Assembly (NCBI GenBank): GCA_900177435.1
Contig: FXAI01000010.1
Coordinates: forward strand, 63,281-127,280
Direction: 5' to 3'
Length of the DNA: 64,000 nucleotides
DNA from: Alteromonadaceae bacterium Bs31
Lineage (GTDB): Bacteria; Pseudomonadota; Gammaproteobacteria; Pseudomonadales; Cellvibrionaceae
The translations under genes and the position numbers were made by a program. Within the stretch, counting starts at the first letter, position 1, and every line of letters starts with the position of its first letter. The notes beneath the pieces are model-generated. The model was not told the DNA's origin. It was given only the letters and a program-made list of their open reading frames with translations, and did not search any database. Below, in pieces: positions 56,409 to 64,000 of this stretch.

Positions 56409-58238
56409 TTACACCTCACCTAAAAAACCACCCGACTGCCTCTGCCACAGTTGCGCATACAAGCCACCCGTTGTCAGCAGTTGTTTATGTGTACCCTGCT
56501 CAACAATATTCCCTTCCTCCAACACAATTAAACGATCCATCGCAGCGATAGTAGAGAGCCTGTGAGCAATGGCAATAACGGTTTTACCTTGCATCAAGTC
56601 GTTGAGGTTTTCCTGAATAGCAGCCTCTACTTCGGAATCTAGCGCCGAGGTGGCTTCATCTAAAATTAATATGGGTGCATTTTTTAACAGCACTCTCGCA
56701 ATGGCTACGCGCTGCCGTTGGCCGCCAGACAACTTCACACCTCGCTCACCCACATGAGCCTCGTATGCTTTGCGACCCTTTGGGTCGCTCAGTGTTGCAA
56801 TAAACTCATCAGCCTTTGCCTTGCGAGCTGCGGCAATCATTTCCTCATCAGAGGCATCCGGTCGCCCATATACCAAATTGTCACGCACAGAGCGGTGCAA
56901 TAGTGAGGTGTCTTGAGTAACCACACCGATTTTTTCCCTCAGGCTCTCCTGGGTCACCCCTGCGATATTCTGACCATCGACAAATATTTCACCCTTTTCC
57001 GTATCGTAAAAACGCAACAACAAATTTACCAGGGTAGATTTTCCAGCGCCGGAGCGGCCAACAAAACCCACTTTTTCACCCGCTTTAATATTCAGGGCAA
57101 AATGATCGATTACACCACTGGCCTTGCCGTAATGAAAACTTACATCCTTAAATTCAATTTCACCCGCATTCACCTGCAAGGGCTTAGCGTGCTCAGAATC
57201 CATGACAGCCCGCGACTGGGCAACAGTATTCATACCGTCTCGGGCAGTACCAATATTTTCAAATAACTTGGAAACCTCCCACATAATCCATTGCGACATG
57301 CCGTTCATGCGCAGCACCATTGCAATGGCGGCGGCAATGGCACCGGCACTTAGATCTCCCTGCATCCATAGCCACAGGCACAGGGTAGACACAGAAAATA
57401 TCGCGGTAATGTTCATCAGCCAAAGCGAAAAATTTAGCGAAGTGGCCAAACGCATTTGTGGGTAAACCGTTTTCAGAAAGTCTCCCATACCCTCACGGGC
57501 GTATTCAGACTCTCGCTGGGAATGAGAGAACAGCTTAACGGTAGAGATATTGGTATAGGTATCGACTATTCGACCATTCATTTCTGAACGAGCATCCGCC
57601 TGCTTGGCAGAAATATCCGCCAGCTTGGGCAAAAAATATTTCAGCAATAAAACATAGGCTAAAATCCAGAGCACAAACGGAACAGCAAGACGGAGATCCA
57701 ACAATGCCACCAGTACCACCACACTGCCAAAATACACCGTCACGTAAACCACCACATCCAGCAGCAACATGACGGTTTCACGCACGGCCAAGGCTGTCTG
57801 CATAACCTTGGTGGCAATGCGACCAGCGAATTCATTTTGATAAAAGGAGTAGCTCTGCCCCAGCAAGTAGCGATGCGCCAGCCAGCGAATGGCCATAGGG
57901 TAATTACCCAGCAGGGTTTGATGCATGATGGCGGAGTGAATAAAGACAATTACCGGCAGTAAAAATAACAGAATAGCGCTCATTAATAGCAGGCGCCCTC
58001 CCTTCTCAGCCAACAATGTTTCCGGCGTGTACAGAGAAAGCCAGTCCACCAGCTCACCCAAAAAACCCACCAGGGCTACCTCGAGAATGGCAAGCATTGC
58101 CGCACTCACAGCGAGGATGATCAAATAGCGCTCACAACCCCGGGTATAGTGCAGCAAAAACGGCAACAACTTGTTCGGCGGTTGCTGAACCCGGTGGGCA
58201 GGAAAGGGTTTAACCAGTTTTTCGAAGAAAGCGTACAT
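56409..58238 (-). CDS. ABC exporter, fused permease-ATPase
   Basis: A 609-residue half-transporter of MsbA/ABCB type. Six-helix membrane domain (about 25-310), then ATPase (about 350-600) with Walker A GRSGAGKST, Q-loop VVTQDTSLL, signature LSGGQRQRVAIARVLL, Walker B ILDEATSALDSE and switch His in AHRLST. Substrate unknown. The ATG at 58238 has AGGGA 6 nt upstream; a longer frame from 58280 adds residues without a better site. Confidence 0.92.
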   Translation of the reverse strand: MYAFFEKLVKPFPAHRVQQPPNKLLPFLLHYTRGCERYLIILAVSAAMLAILEVALVGFLGELVDWLSLYTPETLLAEKGGRLLLMSAILLFLLPVIVFIHSAIMHQTLLGNYPMAIRWLAHRYLLGQSYSFYQNEFAGRIATKVMQTALAVRETVMLLLDVVVYVTVYFGSVVVLVALLDLRLAVPFVLWILAYVLLLKYFLPKLADISAKQADARSEMNGRIVDTYTNISTVKLFSHSQRESEYAREGMGDFLKTVYPQMRLATSLNFSLWLMNITAIFSVSTLCLWLWMQGDLSAGAIAAAIAMVLRMNGMSQWIMWEVSKLFENIGTARDGMNTVAQSRAVMDSEHAKPLQVNAGEIEFKDVSFHYGKASGVIDHFALNIKAGEKVGFVGRSGAGKSTLVNLLLRFYDTEKGEIFVDGQNIAGVTQESLREKIGVVTQDTSLLHRSVRDNLVYGRPDASDEEMIAAARKAKADEFIATLSDPKGRKAYEAHVGERGVKLSGGQRQRVAIARVLLKNAPILILDEATSALDSEVEAAIQENLNDLMQGKTVIAIAHRLSTIAAMDRLIVLEEGNIVEQGTHKQLLTTGGLYAQLWQRQSGGFLGEV

Positions 58239-58300
58239 GCTTGTCCCTGATGTTAAAATTGCGCAATATAATAGCGCCAAGTGATTAATAATAAGGTCAT

Positions 58301-58708
58301 ATGATTACTACTTTATCCATTTCGGTTTCTGGCCAGGGGCTGCACGCCTTTACCTCAAAGGTCAATACTGTGGTCAGCAACAGCGGCGTGCAGGAAGGCC
58401 TGTGCACGCTATTCGTCAAGCACACCTCCGCCAGTTTGCTGATTCAGGAAAACTACGACCCTTCCGCCCAGCACGACCTGGAACGCTGGTTAAACCGGCT
58501 GGTACCGGAGCGAGACTCACTCTACACCCACACCCTCGAAGGTGACGACGACATGCCGGCCCACATAAAAGCCGCACTAACCGCCACCAGTCTCTCCATC
58601 CCCATCGTTGATGGCAAGCTGGCGCTGGGCACCTGGCAGGGAATCTACCTCTGGGAGCACCGTCGCATGGCCTGCGCTCGAAACATTGTTGTGCACATTG
58701 GAGTGTAA
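58301..58708 (+). CDS. YjbQ family protein (UPF0047)
   Basis: A 135-residue protein with the family pattern GLCTLFVKHTSASLLIQENYDPSAQHDLERWLNRLVP, DDMPAHIKAALTATSLSIPI and LGTWQGIYLWEHR. Members show weak thiamine-phosphate synthase activity in E. coli studies. Followed without gap by the metallopeptidase gene. Confidence 0.9.
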   Translation: MITTLSISVSGQGLHAFTSKVNTVVSNSGVQEGLCTLFVKHTSASLLIQENYDPSAQHDLERWLNRLVPERDSLYTHTLEGDDDMPAHIKAALTATSLSIPIVDGKLALGTWQGIYLWEHRRMACARNIVVHIGV

Positions 58709-59434
58709 ATGGCTCGCCGTCGCTCCGCACGTAAACACAGCGTAAGTCAGCGCACTATTGGCGGGATGGACATCGTGGTAACCCGCAAATCCATGAAGTA
58801 CTTACGCCTGAAAGTAAGCCCGCCGGATGGCTGTGTGAGCTTGTCGGCGCCCTTTAATGCCAGCAACAGTGAAATAGAGGCGATGGTGCTAGACCGGCTC
58901 GATTGGATCCGCCACCAACAACACGAAATTTCAAAACGAGCCCCCAGCCCTCAGGCTCAGTTTGTTGAGGGCGAGAAGCATCTGGTGTGGGGAGAGCGAA
59001 AAACCCTCCAACTTCAAACGGTTGGCCGAGGCCGAGGCGCCGAGATACTCGGCGATGAGCTGATACTGCGTGTACTAGCCGATGATAACCGGGAAATTCG
59101 CTGCAAACTGCTCGACGAGTTCTACCGTGAGCAAATTGCTCTTCGCTTACCGGGCCTGGCGCAACACTGGCAGCCCATTGTCGATCGGCAGGCAAGCTTT
59201 TTTGGTATAAAAAAAATGCTTACTCGCTGGGGTAGCTGCAATATTGATCGCGCAAGGGTTTGGCTCAATCTCGAGCTGGCGAAATATCCCCCTCGCTGCC
59301 TGGACTATGTATTTGTGCATGAACTGGTTCACCTCCACGAAGCCAACCACAGTGCTCGCTTCTACGCCCTGCTAGACCAATTTATGCCCGACTGGCAACA
59401 ATGGCATAACTTGCTTAAACACGGGAGTTTATAG
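58709..59434 (+). CDS. YgjP/DUF45-type metallopeptidase
   Basis: A 241-residue protein with zinc motif H204-E-L-V-H208 and a third candidate ligand His214 in HLHEANHS. The YgjP pattern includes KMLTRWGSC. The ATG immediately follows the stop of the YjbQ gene, so they are translationally coupled. Substrate unknown. Confidence 0.88.
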   Translation: MARRRSARKHSVSQRTIGGMDIVVTRKSMKYLRLKVSPPDGCVSLSAPFNASNSEIEAMVLDRLDWIRHQQHEISKRAPSPQAQFVEGEKHLVWGERKTLQLQTVGRGRGAEILGDELILRVLADDNREIRCKLLDEFYREQIALRLPGLAQHWQPIVDRQASFFGIKKMLTRWGSCNIDRARVWLNLELAKYPPRCLDYVFVHELVHLHEANHSARFYALLDQFMPDWQQWHNLLKHGSL

Positions 59435-59511
59435 GCGTAATTTCTGTGAAAAAACCCCAACAGCCGCTATCATGATCATGGTATAACACTGTATTTTCAG
59501 GCGACACGCTA

Positions 59512-61977
59512 ATGCCCGCATTTCCCAACAAAAACAAACCTGCAAGCAGTCAAAACAAGGAAGTCTACGATTTTTATTTAAGCGGGAAAATCAGCAAAGG
59601 TTACAAGCTCGAGCTAGCGAGCCAATGGTTGGCTCAAGTACTGAAAACCACGCCGACAAAAGCAGCCGAGCTACTCAAGGGAAGTGAAAAAAGAATCAAG
59701 CAAAACTTGAGCAAGCAGGATGCACAAAAATTTCAAAAAATGTTCCTGACAAAAGGTATCATCACCCTTTGCCGGCGCAGTAAAAGTTTAGCGCCAAGGG
59801 ATAATTCCAGCACAAATAACACGCCGGAAAATCCTCAAGCAACAGCCGTTACAGACCTTCCAGTGATTGATCCGTATTTTGACGGCAAGGTATTACACAA
59901 GCCCAATAAAACCTACTTTTTTGCAAATATAGTACTAAGCACCTTATCTCTCGGCTTGGCAGTATTGCTCTATACCGCCCCGATACTGCTCATAGCCCTT
60001 GCCCTGCTCAATCGACTGATAGCGCCTTTTTTACAAGAGAGCTTTCCTCACACCCTGCCGCTCATCTTTTTCTACCTGCTGCCAAGTATTCTATTATCCG
60101 CAATCATTGCCTTGCTGCTTCGCCCCTGGCTACAGAAAGACCAGGCTGACAAAAACTGGCTGATACTGAAAAAGTCACAACAAAACAGCTTGTTTCAGTT
60201 TATTGAAGAAATCTGCCAGAAACTCAATCTGGCGGTACCCTCTAAGCTGGCTATCAACGGTGATCTGCACTGTAAAAGTGAATACGCTTTCAAACTTCCC
60301 AACATCCGTCACAGCGAAAGAACCCTGAGCATTGGGCTGCCATTGGCACTTAATCTCGACAACCGACAGTTTGCTGCAATACTGGTTCACGAACTCGCCT
60401 TAGGAAGAAAACCAGCAGTTGCGCTTCTGAATAACATGTCCAACTTCATACTTCGCCGCACAAAAGCCGCTGCGGAGAATAAGGACTCATGGCAATCTAG
60501 ACTCAGCTCATGCCGACTAAGAACCAGCAACAAGTTATTAAAACCCGTTATTTCACTGCTACTCAATATTCTTGCCAAAGGCAGCTACTGTCTTAAACCC
60601 TATTATTCACTAATAAATAAAATCAACACACTGGTAAACCGCAGCGCGGTTAAAGCTGCTGATGAATACGCCATTGCATTGATCGGCTCCAGCGGCTTGG
60701 TCCATACACTGGTGCACTGCCAGCATATTCAGCATGCTTTTGATCAAGCAAAAAATCGTCTGTTCAATTCTATTGGCGCCATGGTCTTAGTAGATAACCT
60801 GCCAATACTGGTACAACATTTCTTGTCCACAAACACAGAGCAGCAGCCAGGCGGGCAAATACAGGACGCAATAGACCAGGGCGCAACCCAGCAAAAAGAA
60901 AGCTACCCCAGCGACAGGGAGCGAATTATTCATGCAGAAGATCTGGACGTAAGCGGCCTCGTGTGTCGACAAATCGCCGCTCACGAACTTTTTGAGAACA
61001 TGAACGAACTCTGCAAAAAAGGCACCCTGCTTTTTTATGCCAACGAAAACCTTTCCGTTAATACTGCAGACCTTGTGCCATCGAGCAAGCTAATGAGCTC
61101 GGTAAAAAAAGACCACGTAAGAGATGAAATCAACACCAGCTATTTCAATCGCTGGTTTAACACAAGATCTTTTTGGCGAGTGCCCTCACCAAGCACCGTG
61201 AAGAATATTTCTCTTGGAGAACGAGTACAAAAACTTAACCAGTGTGTTTTAAAAATCAGGCACGCCACACCAGACTATATACAACTGCTAGAGGTCTACC
61301 CAAGGGTCTTTCAAAACTACGTGCAGCTCTCGGCGGCAAATGAAGTTCTCAAGGCCGGCTACAGCATACACTCAGAAAGTATAAAACTTACAAGTGATCA
61401 GAAAGAAAATTTCGTGCAACACTACGAGAGCTCCAAGCGTGAATTCAATTTACTAAAACGACAACAGGATAAATTTCACGAGCTGATGGGTATGCGCCTG
61501 TTTCTTGCATTATCATCCCACCCGGAACTTGGCAAAAGGCGAATTGGCGCACTGTTACTTCAAACCTTATTTACGCTTTACCAGCAATCACAGTTTTTAG
61601 ACACCTTAAGTATTCGCGTTGGCTTTTTGCCCATTCTTTCCGCAAGGGTTAACGAGCAGCATGAAGCAGATTTACTAAAAAAAGTACAACGAGTGTGTAA
61701 AGACATCGACCAATACAGCCAATCTGCAATTAACGCCTTACATCAACACCAGTGCACTTTTCACCAGGATTCCGATTCAGTGGGAGAATTTGTGCTGGCC
61801 CATGTTAAACAGGAGGCGGACTTTAAAGCCGGCTCCGCACTGCAGGCGGCAGCCTACTACCACGAAGTGCTTTTTGGCCTGCAAGAAGCCAACAGGCTTA
61901 TCAACAACCAGCTGGCCATTATAGGAAGAGATTCCGAAAAGGCGAATAACATCGCCCCTCTGCGTATTTCAAACTAA
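59512..61977 (+). CDS. M48-like membrane protein with broken zinc motif
   Basis: An 821-residue protein. Residues 15-90 (YDFYLSGKISKGYKLELA, LLKGSEKRIKQNLSKQDAQKFQKMF) form a helical N-terminal domain seen in several gammaproteobacterial membrane proteins. Two helices follow (about 140-165 and 180-205), then an M48-type region (about 220-460). Where HExxH is expected the sequence is H293-E-L-A-L297, losing the second His. The conserved Glu of the third motif may be DEYA near 385. It is probably not an active protease; a scaffold or sensor role is possible. Confidence 0.65.
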   Translation: MPAFPNKNKPASSQNKEVYDFYLSGKISKGYKLELASQWLAQVLKTTPTKAAELLKGSEKRIKQNLSKQDAQKFQKMFLTKGIITLCRRSKSLAPRDNSSTNNTPENPQATAVTDLPVIDPYFDGKVLHKPNKTYFFANIVLSTLSLGLAVLLYTAPILLIALALLNRLIAPFLQESFPHTLPLIFFYLLPSILLSAIIALLLRPWLQKDQADKNWLILKKSQQNSLFQFIEEICQKLNLAVPSKLAINGDLHCKSEYAFKLPNIRHSERTLSIGLPLALNLDNRQFAAILVHELALGRKPAVALLNNMSNFILRRTKAAAENKDSWQSRLSSCRLRTSNKLLKPVISLLLNILAKGSYCLKPYYSLINKINTLVNRSAVKAADEYAIALIGSSGLVHTLVHCQHIQHAFDQAKNRLFNSIGAMVLVDNLPILVQHFLSTNTEQQPGGQIQDAIDQGATQQKESYPSDRERIIHAEDLDVSGLVCRQIAAHELFENMNELCKKGTLLFYANENLSVNTADLVPSSKLMSSVKKDHVRDEINTSYFNRWFNTRSFWRVPSPSTVKNISLGERVQKLNQCVLKIRHATPDYIQLLEVYPRVFQNYVQLSAANEVLKAGYSIHSESIKLTSDQKENFVQHYESSKREFNLLKRQQDKFHELMGMRLFLALSSHPELGKRRIGALLLQTLFTLYQQSQFLDTLSIRVGFLPILSARVNEQHEADLLKKVQRVCKDIDQYSQSAINALHQHQCTFHQDSDSVGEFVLAHVKQEADFKAGSALQAAAYYHEVLFGLQEANRLINNQLAIIGRDSEKANNIAPLRISN

Positions 61978-62015
61978 CAGCACGGGCAGGTATATATAGA
62001 CCTGTCAGTGTACAG

Positions 62016-62423
62016 CTATATATCCGAACACGAGCGCAGAAAATCACGATACACGGGGCACCAATTCTCAGCCTCCTCCACACTGGTAAAAATATCAACA
62101 TCCCAACTAAGGTCATCCGCTAGAAAAGTGTACCAGGCGACTAGCGCATTGCCCGTTGGGTCGGGGTTAACAATGGAAGCCATTTTTGCATTGGGGCATA
62201 TTTTGCTGATGGGACGCAAACACGACACCAGCGCCTTAATCTCTTCAGGTGAGATGGTCACTATCGTGGACTGAGTCCAATCTGAAAGAATGTAACGGAC
62301 ACTGTCAAAGCGTATGTCACCGCTTTTGTGCAGTGCACCGTCTATTAGCTCCTGGCCGCACACCATGCCTATATAGCGCGTGAGGAGTAGCTCTCCGTTT
62401 TTTATCCAATGATCGCTGATCAC
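62016..62423 (-). CDS. Small protein, possibly SpoIIAA/STAS-like
   Basis: A 135-residue protein beginning MISDHWIKNGELLLTRYIGMV with alternating strand and helix patterns (TIVTISPEEIKALVSCL) and late DPTGNALVAWYTFL. This resembles SpoIIAA-like/STAS domains but the match is loose. No neighbours hint at a role. It lies between two divergent-oriented genes and has coding character. Confidence 0.45.
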   Translation of the reverse strand: MISDHWIKNGELLLTRYIGMVCGQELIDGALHKSGDIRFDSVRYILSDWTQSTIVTISPEEIKALVSCLRPISKICPNAKMASIVNPDPTGNALVAWYTFLADDLSWDVDIFTSVEEAENWCPVYRDFLRSCSDI

Positions 62424-62551
62424 AATTTTCTTTTACAATAATGGGTACGTTTAAAATCTAGCTGCAAGAAAACCGCACTTCAAGTCACGAGAGCCATTAA
62501 GCTCTGTATACTGGCCGCTTATTCCTTGCTGTAGCATCCAAAGGCTTTTTT

Positions 62552-64000
62552 ATGCGCGGACAGAAAACAGATGTGGCTTTTTCCGATGTGGACTGGCGAG
62601 CCCTAAAAAGCTTGCTACCCTACCTACTGGAACACAAGGGGCGAATCGCGCTGGCCCTGCTGTGCCTGGTGGGCGCCAAGATAGCCTCCGTTACCCTGCC
62701 TTTCATACTTAAACATATCGTCGACAGCCTGGACACAAGCCTGACAAGCACTCTTGTGAGTATTCCTCTCGCCTTGTTGGCGGCGTACGGCCTGGTTCGC
62801 TTTTCTAATGTGTTGTTTGGTGAGCTGCGTGACACCCTGTTCGGGCGCATCACCGAGAGAGCCATGCGACGCATAGGACTAAGAGTTTTTGAGCACCTAC
62901 ACTCCCTCGATCTCGACTTTCATCTGAACAGACGAACCGGAGGCCTCTCCCGAGACATCGAGCGCGGCGTAAATGGCATAAGTTTCATTATGCGTTTCAT
63001 GGTGTTCAACATCGGCCCAACGCTACTGGAAATCGGGCTGGTGTTAGTGCTGCTCTTGTTAAATTACCACGTGGGCTTTGCTCTTATCATCGCCACTGCG
63101 GTAATCAGCTACGTAGGCTGGTCGGTATACGCGACTGAGTGGCGCACTCGCTACATCCGCCAAGCCAATTCCGCTGAGTCAACTAGCAGTACCCGGGCTG
63201 TGGATAGCCTGATGAATTACGAAACCGTTAAGTATTTCACCAATGAAACTCACGAAGCGGAATTATACGACCGGGACTTAGCCACTTGGGAGAACGCACG
63301 GAGAAAAAACCGCCTTACCTTGTTCGCCTTGAACGGCGGACAGGCATTGATTATCGCCTCGTCTATGACCGGAGCCATGGCACTGGCGGCTTACGATGTC
63401 AGCCGGGGTAATATGACCCTAGGCGATTTTGTTCTCATCAATGCCTTTATGATGCAAATATTCCAACCACTAAATCTGTTGGGTTTTGTATATCGCGAGA
63501 TGAAGGGCTCCATGGCCAATATCGAAAAGATGTTCGCACTGCTAAACCGAGTACCCAGCATAAAAGATGGCCAAAATGCTGATGAACTGCACGTTACCCA
63601 AGCACATATAGAGTTCCGCGAAGTAAGCTTTCACTATCAGCCTGAGCGGCCAATATTAAGAGGCATCAGCTTCACTATTGAACCACATCAGAAAGTGGCG
63701 GTGGTGGGGAGCAGCGGCGCGGGAAAATCCACTATGCTCAAGCTTTTGTTTCGCTTTTATGATACTAGCGAAGGTGAGATACTTATTGACGGCCAGAACA
63801 TAAGCTCCGTTAGCCAGCATTCATTGCGCAAAAACATTGGTGTAGTGCCACAGGATACCGTGCTGTTCAACACCAGTATTCTGGAAAATATTCGCTACGG
63901 GCGTATAGAAGCCAGCGAGCAAGAGGTGATGGAGGCAATACGTCTGGCCCATCTGGATGAATTCATAAGCACGCTGCCTGAGGGTGTAAATACTCTGGTG
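62552..64000 (+). CDS. ABC exporter, ATM1/heavy-metal type (cut by window edge)
   Basis: An open frame of 483 codons from the ATG at 62552 to the right edge. The membrane domain has six helices and the ATM1-type motif TRAVDSLMNYETVKYFTNE near residue 220. The ATPase has Walker A GSSGAGKST near 390 and Q-loop VVPQDTVLFN. Such exporters move glutathione-related or iron-sulphur compounds. The signature motif and Walker B lie outside the window. Confidence 0.9.
   Translation, partial: MRGQKTDVAFSDVDWRALKSLLPYLLEHKGRIALALLCLVGAKIASVTLPFILKHIVDSLDTSLTSTLVSIPLALLAAYGLVRFSNVLFGELRDTLFGRITERAMRRIGLRVFEHLHSLDLDFHLNRRTGGLSRDIERGVNGISFIMRFMVFNIGPTLLEIGLVLVLLLLNYHVGFALIIATAVISYVGWSVYATEWRTRYIRQANSAESTSSTRAVDSLMNYETVKYFTNETHEAELYDRDLATWENARRKNRLTLFALNGGQALIIASSMTGAMALAAYDVSRGNMTLGDFVLINAFMMQIFQPLNLLGFVYREMKGSMANIEKMFALLNRVPSIKDGQNADELHVTQAHIEFREVSFHYQPERPILRGISFTIEPHQKVAVVGSSGAGKSTMLKLLFRFYDTSEGEILIDGQNISSVSQHSLRKNIGVVPQDTVLFNTSILENIRYGRIEASEQEVMEAIRLAHLDEFISTLPEGVNTLV

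Overview
The window looks like chromosomal DNA of a Gram-negative gammaproteobacterium, most likely a marine Cellvibrionales/Pseudomonas-type organism. The reasons are the gene order lolB-ispE-tRNA-Gln-prs-rplY-pth-ychF next to divergent hemA-prfA, the miaB-phoH-ybeY-corC-lnt and leuS-lptE-holA blocks, many lipoproteins, and a secreted protein ending in a family-2 cellulose-binding-like module of the kind common in Cellvibrionaceae. No transposase, integrase, prophage or CRISPR array was seen.

Region 1 (1-9400) is housekeeping: prfA (cut by the left edge) and hemA on the minus strand; a TPR lipoprotein, lolB, ispE, tRNA-Gln, prs, rplY, pth, ychF and a CAT-anticodon tRNA on the plus strand. 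Region 2 (9473-14084) is signalling: a periplasmic solute-binding-like protein, then a four-gene cluster with an HTH-receiver regulator, a receiver protein with a decayed HD-GYP domain, an H-NOX haem sensor and a soluble histidine kinase. This composition resembles the Shewanella nitric-oxide (Hno) network, but without a REC-EAL phosphodiesterase.

Region 3 (14093-30597) is an exopolysaccharide locus: flippase, several glycosyltransferases, a phosphoglycosyl transferase, outer-membrane export lipoprotein, chain-length protein, polymerase/ligase, pyruvyltransferase, a secreted LruC/CBM2-like protein and a lipoprotein. An orphan sigma-54 response regulator lies inside it. Six sigma-54-type promoters can be read. 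Three are preceded at almost constant distance (72-75 bp) by a 15-bp palindrome TTYGCA-N3-TGCRAA, and a fourth by two half-sites; IHF-type sites lie between. This is the most interesting structure in the window: a readable enhancer/IHF/sigma-54 regulon, probably driven by the regulator encoded in its middle.

Region 4 (30656-49000) is mixed housekeeping: a chorismate-lyase-like protein, an aminotransferase, a DUF3144 protein, a large GGDEF-EAL protein, an esterase, a DUF1820 protein, miaB, phoH, ybeY, corC, lnt, a di-haem cytochrome of RoxA/peroxidase type, lipoproteins, an FKBP isomerase and unknowns. Region 5 (49042-64000) has two paralogous convergent membrane diguanylate cyclases, leuS-lptE-holA, a small lipoprotein, two ABC exporters (the second cut by the right edge), a YjbQ protein, a YgjP-like metallopeptidase, and an M48-like membrane protein whose zinc motif is broken.
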